64,000 bases of DNA. Source: Cordilura impudica (taxonomy: Eukaryota; Arthropoda; Insecta; Diptera; Scathophagidae). Where the stretch lies: NCBI GenBank assembly GCA_963682025.1, contig OY821520.1:85670965-85734964 (forward strand). The letters run 5' to 3'. This document shows, piece by piece, positions 53,385-64,000 of this stretch. Positions within the stretch are counted from its first letter, which is position 1; each line of letters opens with the position of its first letter. The translations under genes and the position numbers were made by a program. The notes beneath the pieces were generated by a model that did not search any database, was not told the DNA's origin, and saw only the letters and a program-made list of their open reading frames with translations.

Positions 53385-54645
53385 TATTTTTTATGTTTAT
53401 TTTATATGGTTTGTATGTTTTAGAAATATTATCCATAAATAAATAAAAAGAAATGTAAAATATGGGGATTTTTCGAAGTTATTTCTTCAAATTGTTTCAA
53501 AATAATTATCACAATTCATAACAGAAGGTATATCTAATAGACTAATCATTTCTGAACTATAATCATTGGATTCTAACTCTTTTTTTTTAGGGCCGAAGTG
53601 AGATACTCTGGAAATTTATTTATTTATTTATATTTTCGTGACTTAACATGCCGCAGAGATGAAATAACTGGATCGGAAGATGCTCACTACATGTTGAGAT
53701 GTCCTAATTTTGCCTCAGCCTTTATGCTTTTGTTCGAGCAACCATATTTTTTACAAAGTTTGTTGAGGGACTCCTCAGCTTCTCCTGAGCATCGTGTCGC
53801 GTTAAAGATGCCCTTAGTATCTCATAATTGTTCTTGAAAGTTCTAAGTCCATAAACAAGGCCAAAGCTTCTTCGGAACCATACTTTTGAAGGAGTGCGTT
53901 TGGGGGCGTGGGGATGCTCTCTTTAGTCCTTTTAAGTCGTAGTGGGCTTGCATTCTGTCATCTAATTTTGTCATTGTCTTTTGTGTATTTAATAGACAGC
54001 GCTTCCGATTAGCAGTCCTTGGTCAAATCGTTGATGGCATCGCCAAGTTTACTCTTTCTTGTAAAATTTGAATACTCCTCCATACTTTTTTGTGGCCTTT
54101 CTCTTGTACGTCCGGTTGATGTGGTGGGTTCATTTTCTGCGAATGTATCCAGGAAGGTATGCTCATTAAGCCACTTCTCATATTTGGAGTTGAATTTCTT
54201 AAGGCCTCGGAATACTTTCATTCATTTCGCCATAATATCTGCATACATATCAGAAGATTATTTGATACACTTTTGCTTCTCTGCAGATTATCGTACAAAC
54301 TATCAAGTTCTTCTAAAGCAGCTTCAACGAAATCCGTTCGGTGGTGGGGGGTTGAGTTCCTAAACAGATCAAACAATTTTGAGCTGTTCAACGCCATAGT
54401 TTTAGAGCGCCAAAAATAATTTTCCACAAAACACTTGCCGCACCAACTTTCAGTCATAGACTAATCCAGGGATTATGCCTATTTTTCAATATATAGTCTG
54501 ATGTATTACCTTATAGGTACCATTTGGATTAAGGGTTCATGAAAGGGTTATGCTCCCATGTCTAAAAATGTACTTTTTACCTGTATACAAATGACACTTC
54601 GGTCGAATTACGCAATGTTGATGTTATGCACGTGTTCAAATAAAA
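53385..54645 (-). mobile_element. Duplicated unidentified element, copy 1
   Basis: Aligns with 61345-62425 from a TTTATGTTTATTTTATA block to a shared ATGTTGATGTTATGCACGTG near the right end, then both stop being similar after GCCCAC. Copy 1 has ~80 bp (about 53756-53840) that copy 2 lacks. It encodes a broken minus-strand protein. Confidence 0.65.
53600..54400 (-). pseudogene. Unidentified transposon-like protein, copy 1
   Basis: Begins MALNSSKLFDLFRNSTPHHR on the minus strand, then LEELDSLYDNLQRSKSVSNN, FRGLKKFNSKYEKWLNEHTF, LDTFAENEPTTSTGRTRERP and SNFTRKSKLGDAINDLTKDC. A frameshift separates the first 60 residues from the rest, and downstream stops follow. The STSTGR-RGRPxKS linker is often seen in insect repeat-encoded proteins of unknown role. 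Confidence 0.5.
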
Positions 54646-55189
54646 TGTGTGCCCACTAGGACTATAACCAAATTTTTCGCATAGTCCCACGAGGTGGTCA
54701 ATGATGTTTTATGAAAGAAAAACATTATCTTGGGTTATTTTACAAAAAAAAAAACATCACGTACCAAATTCATTTTCCAAATCAATACAAAGAGATTTTT
54801 TTAACAAGTTATTTTATTTCATATCACAACAAGTTATTTAACTTCATATACAATGGTTATACTTATAATTAAGAAAAAACAAAAATATTATAGCATCCTT
54901 TAATTATAACTGTATGATAACAATTTTAAGTTTAAAGTAGGTGTAGATTTAGGTGGATATATATCCTGCACTGTTTTTATTGCATGCTCTGCACAAATAT
55001 TACTCCTTTGCTGAATTTTGATTAATGAATCATCTTGTATCCAATGTTTTAAAAAGCATTTCTTGGCGTTTTTGGATCTTGCTTATGACTGGTATAAAAG
55101 TTGAACGTTATCTTCATGAAGTCGGTGACCGCAGTTAAACTCACAAATTGGGTATAACTCAGACTGATATTTTGGTATTAGTATAAATG
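54646..55189. other. AT-rich DNA
   Basis: No recognised feature. Confidence 0.35.
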
Positions 55190-55390
55190 CTATAAGTGCA
55201 AGGATGGCCCTCGAATTCCATCGTGCATTACTGATCGGTAGAATAGCTTTAAATTTTATATATGGAAAGAAAAGACTGACAACCCCGTTCTTAATAAATA
55301 TAATTTTTTTTCATATTAAAGTAATTAAAAATAAGGAGAGCTACTCTCAAGTGTTACTAAATGTTCACTTTTTTGATAAATATTGCAGTA

Positions 55391-56311
55391 TGGCTGGTAA
55401 AACACGAAAAAGTTTAAACAGAAACAAAATAATATGTATACAATGCAAAACCAGGTACTGGGAAGTGACGATGCTTTGCAATGCGATGTTTTTAAAAAAC
55501 ACTCCACTCACTTTGCAGCAAATTGGATAAAAAGGAATATGATAAATTGTTAAAAAATACCTCTCTTGAGTACAAGTGTCATTTTTGTGCGCCAGTTGAA
55601 GCTGTTTCTGTGTGTGTAAGCGAATTACAAGAAATCAAAACAAAACTTGATCAGCTGGCTGAGATTAAAGAAACAATAAATTTTATGTCATCTCAATATG
55701 ATGCTATATTGAAGGGTGTAACAAAGAATACAAATGAGATAAAAACATTAAAAAAGGAGAATGGTACCCTACGCAAAGAGATCAATAATTTAAAATCAAC
55801 TGTGAACTGTTTAAATAATGTAAGAGTACAAAATGATTGCATAATTAGTGGTGTTGAAACTAGTGGAATGAAGAATGCTATGGATGTTGTTTTAGACGTG
55901 GCCTAAAAAACCGGAGCGGATATTTGTGAGGATCATATTGATGAAGTATATTTCATGAATCGGAAGCAACAAGACAGCAATAAAAAAAGTTCAGTTGTAG
56001 TTAAATTTACAAATAAAAAATCAAAGAAAGTTTTTATGCAAGAGAAGTCAAAATTGAAAGAAGTTGATGACTTAAAAAAAGTTTTTATAAATGATTTCAT
56101 GTGCAAAGAGACAATGGAAGTATTAAAACATGCAAAGTCTTTTAAAACCGTTGGTTTCGAATTCGTTAATTCTAGACGTGGCAAGGTTTTCGCTAGGAAA
56201 AATATAAACTCGAGACCGATTTCGCTTAGAAATATGGATGAAGTTGACAACTTGCTCTGTAAATTTGCAGAAGAAGAAGATGATGTAACACAATTTCAGT
56301 CTCCAAATTAA
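55391..56311 (+). pseudogene. LINE ORF1 protein (zinc finger and coiled coil)
   Basis: Starts MAGKTRKSLNRNKIICIQCK. With one frameshift near 55460-55525 the Cys/His pattern CxxC...C...H...YKCHFC follows, a PHD-like finger as in ORF1 of CR1-type LINEs. Residues after that form a heptad-rich coiled coil (LDQLAEIKETINFMSSQYDA and KKENGTLRKEINNLKSTVNC). A TAA at 55904-55906 interrupts the frame, which then continues to SQ-type C-terminus QFQSPN. ORF1 proteins bind the element's RNA. Confidence 0.7.
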
Positions 56312-56423
56312 AATTCTTAAGTGTAACTTACAATTTTGAACACTTTTTTTTATAACTTTTTATGGATACAAAGTATTTTTTTAATTTAAACTCTTAATTA
56401 ATAATTAATAAATCTAACACAAA

Positions 56424-57387
56424 TTCTTTTAATATATTATCAATAAACGTAAGAAGTATTTCGTCAATTAGAAAATTCAACAATTTTAAATCTAAATTAT
56501 GTAGTTTGTCGATAATGCCTGAAGTAATTGCTGTCCAAGAAAGGTGGTTCGATAAAAATTCTATAAATTTGTATTCAATTGATGGATTTAACGTAGTCCA
56601 CTTTTGTAGGAATGATAATTATGGCGGAACTTCTGTTTATGTTAACCAACAATTTAAATACAGTCTGTTAGCTACTCGAAGTGAAAATTTTTTGGACATT
56701 GTATCAATATCAATATCAGATGTCAAAATAAACAATAAACCCTTGGTGATTACCTCGCTCTACAGGTCGCAAAAATTTTTATTCGAAACCTTTTTAATAA
56801 AAATAGAAGATTTGCTCACGGATATAAATAATTTTCCAAGTATCTTTGTTGGAGATTTTAATATTGATCTAATATGCGAAGACACTCGTAGTCAATCTTT
56901 ACTTGATTTATTTTCTGAATATAATTTCATTTCCTGCCATAAACTAATAACGAGACCAGCCTCTAAATATTGTATAGATTGCATTTTTTCAAATTTAACA
57001 ACATGTTGTTTGATCAATTCCATTCAGAATACCATAACGGATTATAATTTTTTGTTTTGTGAAATCAAAATGAACTTTAATCATCGGAAAGCTGTTGTTG
57101 AAAAGAGATATCACTTGGATAATGATAAGTTTGCTTCTTATCTTGATAACAACTTAAGTCTCATTAATTCAGGAGGTTGTTCTGAACAATGTAAACAATT
57201 AATCGATACTCTTTCGTTAGCGACTCTTCAAAGCACAAGTTTAACCACTAGAAAAATAAACATTCGACAAAAGGTGTGTCCATGGATGTCTGAATCGTTA
57301 TTAGCTTTAATAAGCTATAAGCACAAGTTGTTGAAATCCAGAAGGAAAAATAAGCAAGACAAGAATATTTCGGAACTCTTAGGATAA
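56424..57387 (+). pseudogene. LINE endonuclease domain
   Basis: ILSINVRSISSIRKFNNF opens the domain; MPEVIAVQERWFD, GGTSVYVN, LVITSLYRS, IFVGDFNIDL and ITRPASKYCIDCIFS follow. The catalytic His of the closing S/T-D-H block is Tyr here (ITDYNFLFC), which should kill nicking. Ends by a stop at 57385-57387. Confidence 0.8.
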
Positions 57388-57419
57388 GCAAAATTATTAA
57401 TATTTGTAATAAACAACTA

Positions 57420-58425
57420 ATGAATAATTATTATGACCACAATATACGAAATTGCAATGGTGACTACAGAAAAACGTGGGAGTTTCTGAATAAACAACTT
57501 GGAAAGGGCCCAAAATCATCAATTGAGTTAATATCAAATGATAATATGGTTGTTACGTCAGATGCGGAAAAAGCAAATATTTTTAACAAATTTTTCTATA
57601 ACTCGGTAAGAGATATGTGAGCGGGTATACTACATGATTCGTTTTAACCTAGCAGAAATAGGAAAGATAAAAATTTAACAAATTTTGGAAAACTTAGAAA
57701 AAAAAAATAAAAGTCCTGGATGCGACAAAATTACTCCAAAGATGTTGTTGGTGCGTATAAAAATGTTGTCAGAGATTATTGCAAACATATTTAATAAAAT
57801 GATTATTGAGGCAAACTATCCTTCGGTCCTAAAAGTACACAAAATTATTCCCATTCCAAAATCTCTAGGTATTAATAAAATTGAATATTATAGACCAAAC
57901 TCCCTGCTTTCGATTATTGATAAAATATTTGAAAAACTTATATTTTAGCAACCAACAAACTATTTGGAATATGATAAGACGTTATTTGATCGGCAGTACG
58001 GATTTAAGAAAGGCGCAGGTACGGATAAAGCTGTTATTAATGTGGTTGATTACATTTGTAACGGACTAGATTTTGGGTATAAAGGAGTTGCTGGAGTATT
58101 TTTTGATTTGCCCAAAGCTTTTGATCTGGTGGACCATAAAATTTTAGTACAAAAACTGGAAATTTTTGGATTTTCTCAAAAATCCATTTTATTGTTTGAG
58201 GATTATTTCAAAAACAGATGGCAGTATGTTCAAGTTGGTGAATGCAAAAGTAATCAGTTGGGTGTTTTGTGTGGAGTTCCACAAGGCAGCGTCCTTGGGC
58301 CATTGCTATTTAAAATTTTTATTAATGACATCAAACACATAAAGTTTAACGGAAAGTTGTTTATGTTTGCTGACGATATATGCTTGTTTTACAATTATAA
58401 GTTTCAGCAGGTGCTGCAGATGTAA
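57420..58425 (+). pseudogene. LINE reverse transcriptase
   Basis: Linker YRKTWEFLNKQLGKGPKSS, then KNKSPGCDKITPKML, YYRPNSLLSIIDKIFEKLIF, a TAG at 57946-57948, DRQYGFKKGAGTDKAVINVV, FFDLPKAFDLVDHKILVQKL, GVPQGSVLGPLLFKIFINDI and FMFADDICLFYN. The catalytic FADD box is intact. The frame stops at 58423-58425. Further disruption lies between 57620 and 57685. Confidence 0.85.
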
Positions 58426-58520
58426 ATAGAATATGATGCGGCGATTTTGTCAGAATTTTTAAGACTAAATAAATTAATTATAAATGCAAACAAAACTAAA
58501 GTATTAAATTTAGACCATAT

Positions 58521-59150
58521 ATGCTAAGTACTAATCAAAATTTGAGCGTGCATGTTGATGGTAAAATAATAAATGAGTCTGAGAGCGTTAAATATCTTGG
58601 TATTAACATGAATCAGAACATTATGTGGGAAAATCACATAAATAGTATGAAATCGAAAATATCTTCAAGAATCGGAATTCTTTATAAATTTAAAAACAAG
58701 TTAGATATTAAAACCAAAATGTTACTATATTAGTCCTTGGTTCATTCTCATTTGACGTATCTTCCGATAATTTATGGATGCAGATCAAGCTCTGCATTAA
58801 AATCTTTACAGTCAGCACAAAATAAAGCATTAAAAATCGTATTCAATATTCCGCTGCGGTTTAGTACAATAAATATTTTCAAATATTATGCCAAAACAAC
58901 ACTCCCAGTAAATGGTTTATACAAGCAAAAGCTGTTAACATACGTTTTTAAATGTTTAAAAGGTTTTGGTTTTCATACCATGCAATTTCACCAGAATGTA
59001 ACATACACTCACAAGATTACAAGACAGGCTTTGGATTAAAACGTTACGAGATGTCGTCTAGAGTTAACCAAACAACGAGTGAGTTATTCTGGACCCATGC
59101 AGTTTAATCAACTACCTGATTATTTTAAAAAAAAATTCAGTTTTATCGAC
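58521..59150 (+). pseudogene. LINE ORF2 C-terminal region
   Basis: VDGKIINESESVKYLGINM and ENHINSMKSKISSRIGILYK are the usual blocks after RT; a TAG at 58731-58733 then VHSHLTYLPIIYGCRSSSA and SAQNKALKIVFNIPLR follow in the same frame. Frameshifted against the RT domain. Confidence 0.75.
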
Positions 59151-59489
59151 TTTTAAAATCAATTTGAAAAAATATATGTTAGAAAATGTCGAAATACTTC
59201 TTACATCTTGAACTATTTAACTTGTTACTTTTTTATTCTATTATTTTTGTTTCTTTTTTTTTAAATTTACACAACTCAGGTTTTTTTTTTAAATAAGATA
59301 TAGAAAAATGTATTGATAAAAGAAATGCGTAAACAATTAGTTGCCTTACTAGCCTCTATTAAGCCCTTACCGGCGCTGAGGCAAAATATTTAAAATTTTT
59401 GTAATTAAATTATATTTGGAAATAATAATAATAAAAAAAAAAAAAAATTTGTTTTTTTTATAATATCTGAATGCATTTCCCAATTCAAA

Positions 59490-60284
59490 ACAAGTAAGAA
59501 AATTATAGTCGGTCTAGACCGACTATACGATACCCTATACCATGCGTTTAGAAACCCTATCTCTTAGGCCCAACTAACTGGACATTGAAAATAAGCAAAA
59601 ACCAAATTTGAGTGGGATTTTTATTAATTTTTTTGGCTGCAGATATGAAAAAGTTCATATCGGATGCTATATCTATAAAGGGACTAGGTCCAAAAATGGA
59701 CCGATCCTGATCATGTTTGTTAAGTCTCTTGTATTTTGCAAAAATATATACAAACAAAATTTGAGAAGAATCAGTGCAATATTTTTGTTTTTTAATAGAT
59801 TTAAGTGAAGATCGGGAAGCAGCTCTATATGGGGCCAAAGGGCTCATTTCTGGACTACTCATTAATAGATGTAATGAATGCATACAAACACAATTTGAGT
59901 AAGATCTATATGACAATTTGGATCTTATGGCAATTTATGTCGATTTCATAGGGGTAATTTGTATGGGGGCTAGGTCTGAACATGTACCGATTCTCACCAA
60001 TTTCAATAGCGTTCATCCCATGGCCTATAGAAGCTTATATACCAAATTTCGTCAAAGTACATTCATATTTGCGACCTGCAGTTTGATTACAAAGTTTACA
60101 TGGACACACAGACGGACAGACGGACAGACGGACGGACGGACGGACGGACATTGTTAAATCAACTCAAAAAGTGATTCTGATTCGATCGGTATAATTAAAG
60201 ATGGGTCTAGGACAAATATTTTTGGTTGTTACAAACAGCAGCACAAAGTCATTATACCCAAACCACATAGTGGTATAGGGTATA
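59490..60284 (-). mobile_element. HINE copy, left arm of an inverted pair
   Basis: 3' end CAAGTAAGAAAATTATAGTC with a perfect AGTCGGTCTAGACCGACT palindrome, a seven-unit GGAC tract near 60115-60150, 5' end CCACATAGTGGTATAGGGTA. Faces 60311-61121 5' end to 5' end. Confidence 0.85.
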
Positions 60285-60310
60285 ATTATACATATGATAT
60301 GTGTATTTTA

Positions 60311-61121
60311 TTATACCCTATACCACTATGTGGTTTGGGTATAATGACTTTGTGCTGCTGTTTGTAACAACCAAAAATATTTGACCTAGACCCATCTTTA
60401 ATTAAACCGATCGAATCAGAATCTCTATCTGATTCGATTTAACAATGTCCGTCCGTCCGTCCGTCCGTCCGTCCGTCCGTCTGTGTGTCCAAGTAAAGCT
60501 TGTAATCAAACTGCAGGTCGCAAATATGAATACATTTTGATGAAATTTAGCATATAAGCTTTTATCCGCCATAGGATGAACGCTATTGAAATTGGTGAGA
60601 ATCGGTCCATGTTCAGACCTAGCCCCCATACAAATGACCCCTATGAAATCGACTTAAATTGCCATAAGATCCAAATTATAATATAAATCTTAGTCAAATT
60701 GGGTTTGTATGTGTTTATTACATCCATTAATCAGTAGTCCAAAAATGATCCCCATGGGACAACTCTTAGTCATAGGCCCCATATAGAGCTGCTTCCCGAT
60801 CTTCACTTAAATCTATCAAAAAACAAAAATATTGCACTGATTCTTCTCAAATTTTGTTTGTATATATTTTTGCAAAATACAAGAGACCTTACCAAACATG
60901 GTCAGGATCGGTACATTTTTGGGCCTGGTCCCCATATAGATATAGCATCTGATATGAACTTTTTCATATCTGCAGACAAAAAAATTTAAAAAAATACCAC
61001 TCAATTTGGTTTATGCTTATTTTCTATGTCTAGTTATTTGGGCCTATGGGGTAGGGTCTCTAAACGCATGGTATAGGGTATCCTATAGTCGGTCTAGACC
61101 GACTATAATTTTCTTACTTGT
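60311..61121 (+). mobile_element. HINE copy, right arm of an inverted pair
   Basis: 5' TATACCCTATACCACTATGT, GTCC tract near 60448-60482, 3' AGTCGGTCTAGACCGACTAT and TTTTCTTACTTG, host TTTT. About 26 bp separate it from its inverted partner. Confidence 0.85.
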
Positions 61122-61124
61122 TTT

Positions 61125-61306
61125 CTGTATGTGTTAGTAGCAACTGCAATTTACTCAAAATAAAGGACAAAATTTAAAAATCTGTAAATCTACAAAACGG
61201 CGAAAAAGAAGTACCTTTCAAATAATATACGTTTGGTCAAAATCGAGATGAAACGGTAGAAGCTACATCCGTCACAAGAAATCGCCTAGCCTATTAATAT
61301 TATAGA
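61125..61306 (-). mobile_element. Helitron family 1, 5' fragment cut by a HINE
   Basis: Minus strand starts TCTATAATATTAATAGGCTA at 61306 and runs to GTTGCTACTAACACATACAG, where the HINE 3' end begins. The 3' half of the Helitron is absent. Confidence 0.7.
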
Positions 61307-61344
61307 TACCGTATACCACTATATGGTTTGGGTTTGATTTGGTT

Positions 61345-62425
61345 TTTTTTATGTATGTTTATTTTATAAGGTTTGATTGTTTTAGAATTATTATCCATAA
61401 ATAAATAAAAAAAAAAAATATAAAAATGGGGATTTTTCAAATTTATTTTTTCAAATTGCTTCAAAATAATTATCACAACTCATAACAGAAGGTATATCTA
61501 ATCAGTTCTGAACTATAATCATTACATTCTAACTCTTTTCGTGACTTAACATGCCACAGAGATGAAATAAGTGGATCGGAAGATGCTAACAACATGTTGA
61601 AGAGGACCTCATTTTGCCTCAGCCTTTATGCTTTTGTTCGAGCGACCATATTTTTTAGTTCATAAGTCCATAAATAAGGCCAAAGCTTCTTCGGAACCAT
61701 ACTTTTGAAGGGATGCGTTTGGGGGCGTGGGAAAGCTCTCTTTAGTCCTTTTAAGTCGTAGTGGGCTTGCATTTTGTCATCTAACTTTGTCACCGTTCTT
61801 TGTATATTTAATAGACAGCGCTTCCGTAAACAGTCCTTGGTCAAATCGTTGATGGCATCGGCAAGTTTCCTCTTTCTTGTAAAATTTGAATACTCCTCCA
61901 CACTTTTTTGTGGCTTTCCTCTTGCACGTCCGGTTGATGTGGTGGGTTCATTTTCTGCGAATGTATCCAGGAAGGTATTTATATTCATTAAAACACTTCT
62001 CATATTTGGAGTTGAATTTCTTAAGGCCTCGGCATACTTTCATCCATTTCGTCTTAATATCTGCATATATCAGAAGATTATTTAACATACTTTTGCTTCT
62101 CTGCAGATTATCGTACAAACTATCAAGTTCTTGTAAGGCAGTTTCCATGAAATCCTTTGGGGTAGATGAGTTCCTAAACAGATCAAACAATTTTAGGTTA
62201 TTCAACGCCATGAATTTAGAGTGTTAAAAATAATTTTTCACACAGCAGGGATTATGCCTATTTTTCAATATATAGTGTGATCTATTACCTAATAGGTACC
62301 ATTTAGATTAAGGGTTCATGAAAAGGTTATGCTCTCATGTTTAAAAATGTACTTGTTACCTCTGTATATACATGAGATTTCGGTCGAATTACGCAATGTT
62401 GATGTTATGCACGTGTTCAAATGAG
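61345..62425 (-). mobile_element. Duplicated unidentified element, copy 2
   Basis: Partner of 53385-54645 in the same orientation, ~8 kb away. The flanks differ, so the copies are separate insertions rather than a segmental duplication. Confidence 0.65.
61540..62211 (-). pseudogene. Unidentified transposon-like protein, copy 2
   Basis: MALNNLKLFDLFRNSSTPKD at the N-terminus (62211), FRNSS..ALQELDSLYDNLQ, TKWMKVCRGLKKFNSKYEKC, then in another frame DTFAENEPTTSTGRARGKPQ, RKLADAINDLTKDCLRKRCL and KAFPRPQTHPF-type sequence to PKKLWPYLWTYEL. More of the C-terminal part is open than in copy 1. Function unknown. Confidence 0.5.
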
Positions 62426-62927
62426 ATGTTTGCCCACCTGTGGCGACCATAAGTCAATATTGTATCAATTTTATTGTTCTGTGATTGAATGGCTGAATAT
62501 ATTTCTATTTTATGTGCGCATCTGTCTTTTTTAGCTCTTTTAGCTCTAGCAGTCGAAGGAGCAGCTGGGAACGGGTGGACTTTGTTGAATTAGGTAATGG
62601 AATAATCAAAGAACGTATTTTGAAAATATGGCAGATATAAAAATTTACAATTTTTTTTTATTTTCCATCAAAGTTGAAAAATAGACAGTTGGTAAATAGC
62701 GATTTACTTGGGGAAACGCAAAGCAAACAATAAAATTTTTTTCTATAATAAATTACAATTAGTTACCTAGTATTTTGATATTCTACCTGCAACTGGAACA
62801 TATTTCCTAAAAATTGTGTGTTTTTGGAAAACTGAAAATCGGTTAACAGAAAATCGGTCAAAATTGGAAGGGTTATATCTTCTAAACTAAAAGTCTGATT
62901 TTATTGAAAATATCGTAATTTTTGATT
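62426..62927. other. AT-rich DNA
   Basis: Nothing recognised. Confidence 0.35.
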
Positions 62928-63063
62928 TTTAATAAAAATGCCACTCTGATTTGGTTCATGCTTATTTTCTATATCCATTTAGTTGGACCTAAGACCAATT
63001 CTCTAAACGCATGGTATAGGGTATCGCATAGTCGGTCTATACTGACTAAAATTTTCTTATTTG
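62928..63063 (+). mobile_element. HINE 3'-end fragment
   Basis: AATGCCACTCTGATTTGGTT through GGTATAGGGTATCGCATAGT to TTTTCTTATTTG, then T's. Confidence 0.75.
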
Positions 63064-63590
63064 TTTTTAAATGTGCATATTTATTGATTTTATTCATATT
63101 TCAACGCAATACTGGATAATATTTGATGAAAGAACTAATAAAAAAATTTGTTATGTTTGACTTTGTTGAAAAGTCAGATTACCGACAATGGACCGACTAT
63201 GATAACACATCAAAATTATTTTAAGAAGAAAGCTTTATTATCTTAGATTATTATATGTATCCACATTAAGGTGGTTCGGTCGCCATAGAAAAAAAAGTCG
63301 AGCCGTACCGCCTTTTAGTTTTTTGTATACTACATCGCCATTTATAGTCCGATCATAACATATTGTATACTGTTGTTCAAGCCTTCGTAATAGCTACATT
63401 CCTCTCTTTAATAATTTTTGACTCCGACGTCAAATTCTGGTAGTGACTTTGAAAATCTCGGCTCCTACCCACCCTAATGCCGACCATTTTGAAACGCAAG
63501 GAAAGCGGCTTTAGTTACATGAAATTTTTTCTTCAAAATTATAAACTCCTATTCATAAAAAAAAGTTACAGAGGTTTAAAAAATGCATTA
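63064..63590. other. Unassigned DNA
   Basis: No recognised feature. Confidence 0.35.
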
Positions 63591-63591
63591 A

Positions 63592-64000
63592 TCAAATGAT
63601 CAAATATGTCAACTCATATTGTGTTTTTGAGATATGACAACTCTTTTTGTGAAAAGAAAGCCACATTAATTTGATGAAATAAAATATGGACGTACAATTT
63701 GTTTGAGACAAATTTTGGCGAGAATTGAGATTGCTATACTGTTCGCGATTTCTTATTTTAGCAAATATAAAGCCCATGCGCCTTTCGTCTGTAACCTTAT
63801 TTGCGGATTCACTAACAACCCGCACAAAACGTTCAGTATTTTGAGAATGGCACGGAAATTCTAAAACATAAATTATACGTTAATAGTTATTATTGATACG
63901 TAAAATTTTGGATATAATTACCTGGTATTTCAATTATTTCATGAGATGAATTTTGGTATTGCACCAATTGATTTTTATAAATATTTGGTACACCATTTGT
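63592..64000 (-). pseudogene. Partial transposon-like gene with a possible 61-bp intron (runs off the window)
   Basis: Minus strand: from the window edge TNGVPNIYKNQLVQYQNSSH then EIIEIP, a candidate intron 63861-63921 (GTAATT to TTTTAG), then EFPCHSQNTERFVRVVSESA and NKVTDERRMGFIFAKIRNRE before an AT-rich end at 63592. Removing the intron keeps the frame. The block PCH-x-Q-x-x-ER-x-V-x-x-V-x-x-A with RDGFI-x-x-x-x-x-SR is one I recall from uncharacterised proteins repeated in insects and cnidarians; here RMGF replaces RDGF. Gene or dead transposon copy cannot be decided from this piece. Confidence 0.4.

Larger units (their letters stand above)
55190..59446 (+). mobile_element. Nearly full-length LINE (jockey/CR1-like), inactive
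   Basis: ORF1 with a zinc-finger/coiled-coil protein (55391-56311), endonuclease (about 56424-57387), linker and reverse transcriptase (57420-58425), thumb/C-terminal part (58521-59150), then a 3' UTR ending in AATAATAATAATAAA at about 59417-59446. The 5' limit is approximate. Stops and frameshifts interrupt both ORFs. Confidence 0.85.

Noticed and set aside
59508..59530. Palindrome TCGGTCTAGACCGA as a transcription-factor operator
   Set aside because: It occurs at the same place in each HINE copy and is better explained as the 3' terminal hairpin of the element.
34585..60629. Similar ~60-90 codon frames (ICMGARSEHGPILTNFNSV type) seen many times
   Set aside because: They track the HINE body and contain the microsatellite as RRTDGRTDGR; not a protein family.

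Overview
This 64 kb window is AT-rich nuclear DNA of a higher fly (Diptera, most likely a calyptrate such as a muscid or blow fly). The evidence is spliced genes with GTAAGT donors, TATA/initiator promoters, short secreted proteins of a fly-restricted type, and DINE-1-like repeats carrying a (GTCY)n microsatellite. There are no bacterial operons, CRISPR arrays, rRNA genes or recognisable tRNA genes. Most of the window is transposable-element (TE) DNA.

Host genes. Three paralogous two-exon genes encode secreted, seven-cysteine proteins resembling the Drosophila DUF725 group. Gene A is on + (exons 817-1197 and 3398-3841). Gene B is on - (25258-25644 and 16880-17443). Gene C is on - (43672-44058 and 42952-43404). 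All share a signal peptide, a conserved Cys domain split by one phase-0 intron at the same place, a conserved junction (DIPTEAPS or EVPTEAPS) and then low-complexity tails that differ: Thr/Ser-rich in A, STEAP plus Glu/Ser/Lys repeats in B, STEAP repeats in C. Each has a TATA box 32-33 bp upstream of an ACAGT-type initiator. Intron length is 267 bp in C, 2.2 kb in A and 7.8 kb in B; the growth in A and B is partly identifiable repeat and TE DNA.

Mobile elements, left to right. A degraded LINE lies at 4.8-7.7 kb. A transposon with ~0.6 kb terminal inverted repeats (TIRs) and a truncated transposase lies at 9.9-12.7 kb. A decayed element with CAC-starting TIRs and TAA target duplications lies at 13.0-15.2 kb. 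A ~1.5 kb heptamer array sits in the intron of gene B. At 27.2-31.3 kb a ~150-bp-unit array is broken by a LINE fragment that is itself broken by a 1.8 kb Helitron. A mariner deletion derivative is at 32.1 kb. At 34.3-35.3 kb a Helentron-like element is nested in a TA-flanked MITE, and at 35.8-37.2 kb a Helitron is nested in a Helentron-like element. A 3.4 kb long-TIR transposon with an open 627-codon transposase lies at 37.9-41.4 kb. A second, nearly full-length LINE lies at 55.2-59.4 kb, followed by two Helentron-like copies in inverted orientation (59.5-61.1 kb). Two copies of an unrecognised element lie at 53.4-54.6 and 61.3-62.4 kb.

The strongest candidates for new biology are the pair of long-TIR transposons with a shared terminus and transposase, the Helitrons that each contain two 5' ends, and the secreted-protein genes whose cysteine domain is conserved while their tails diverge by repeat expansion. 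All homology statements rest on recognition by eye; no database search was possible.
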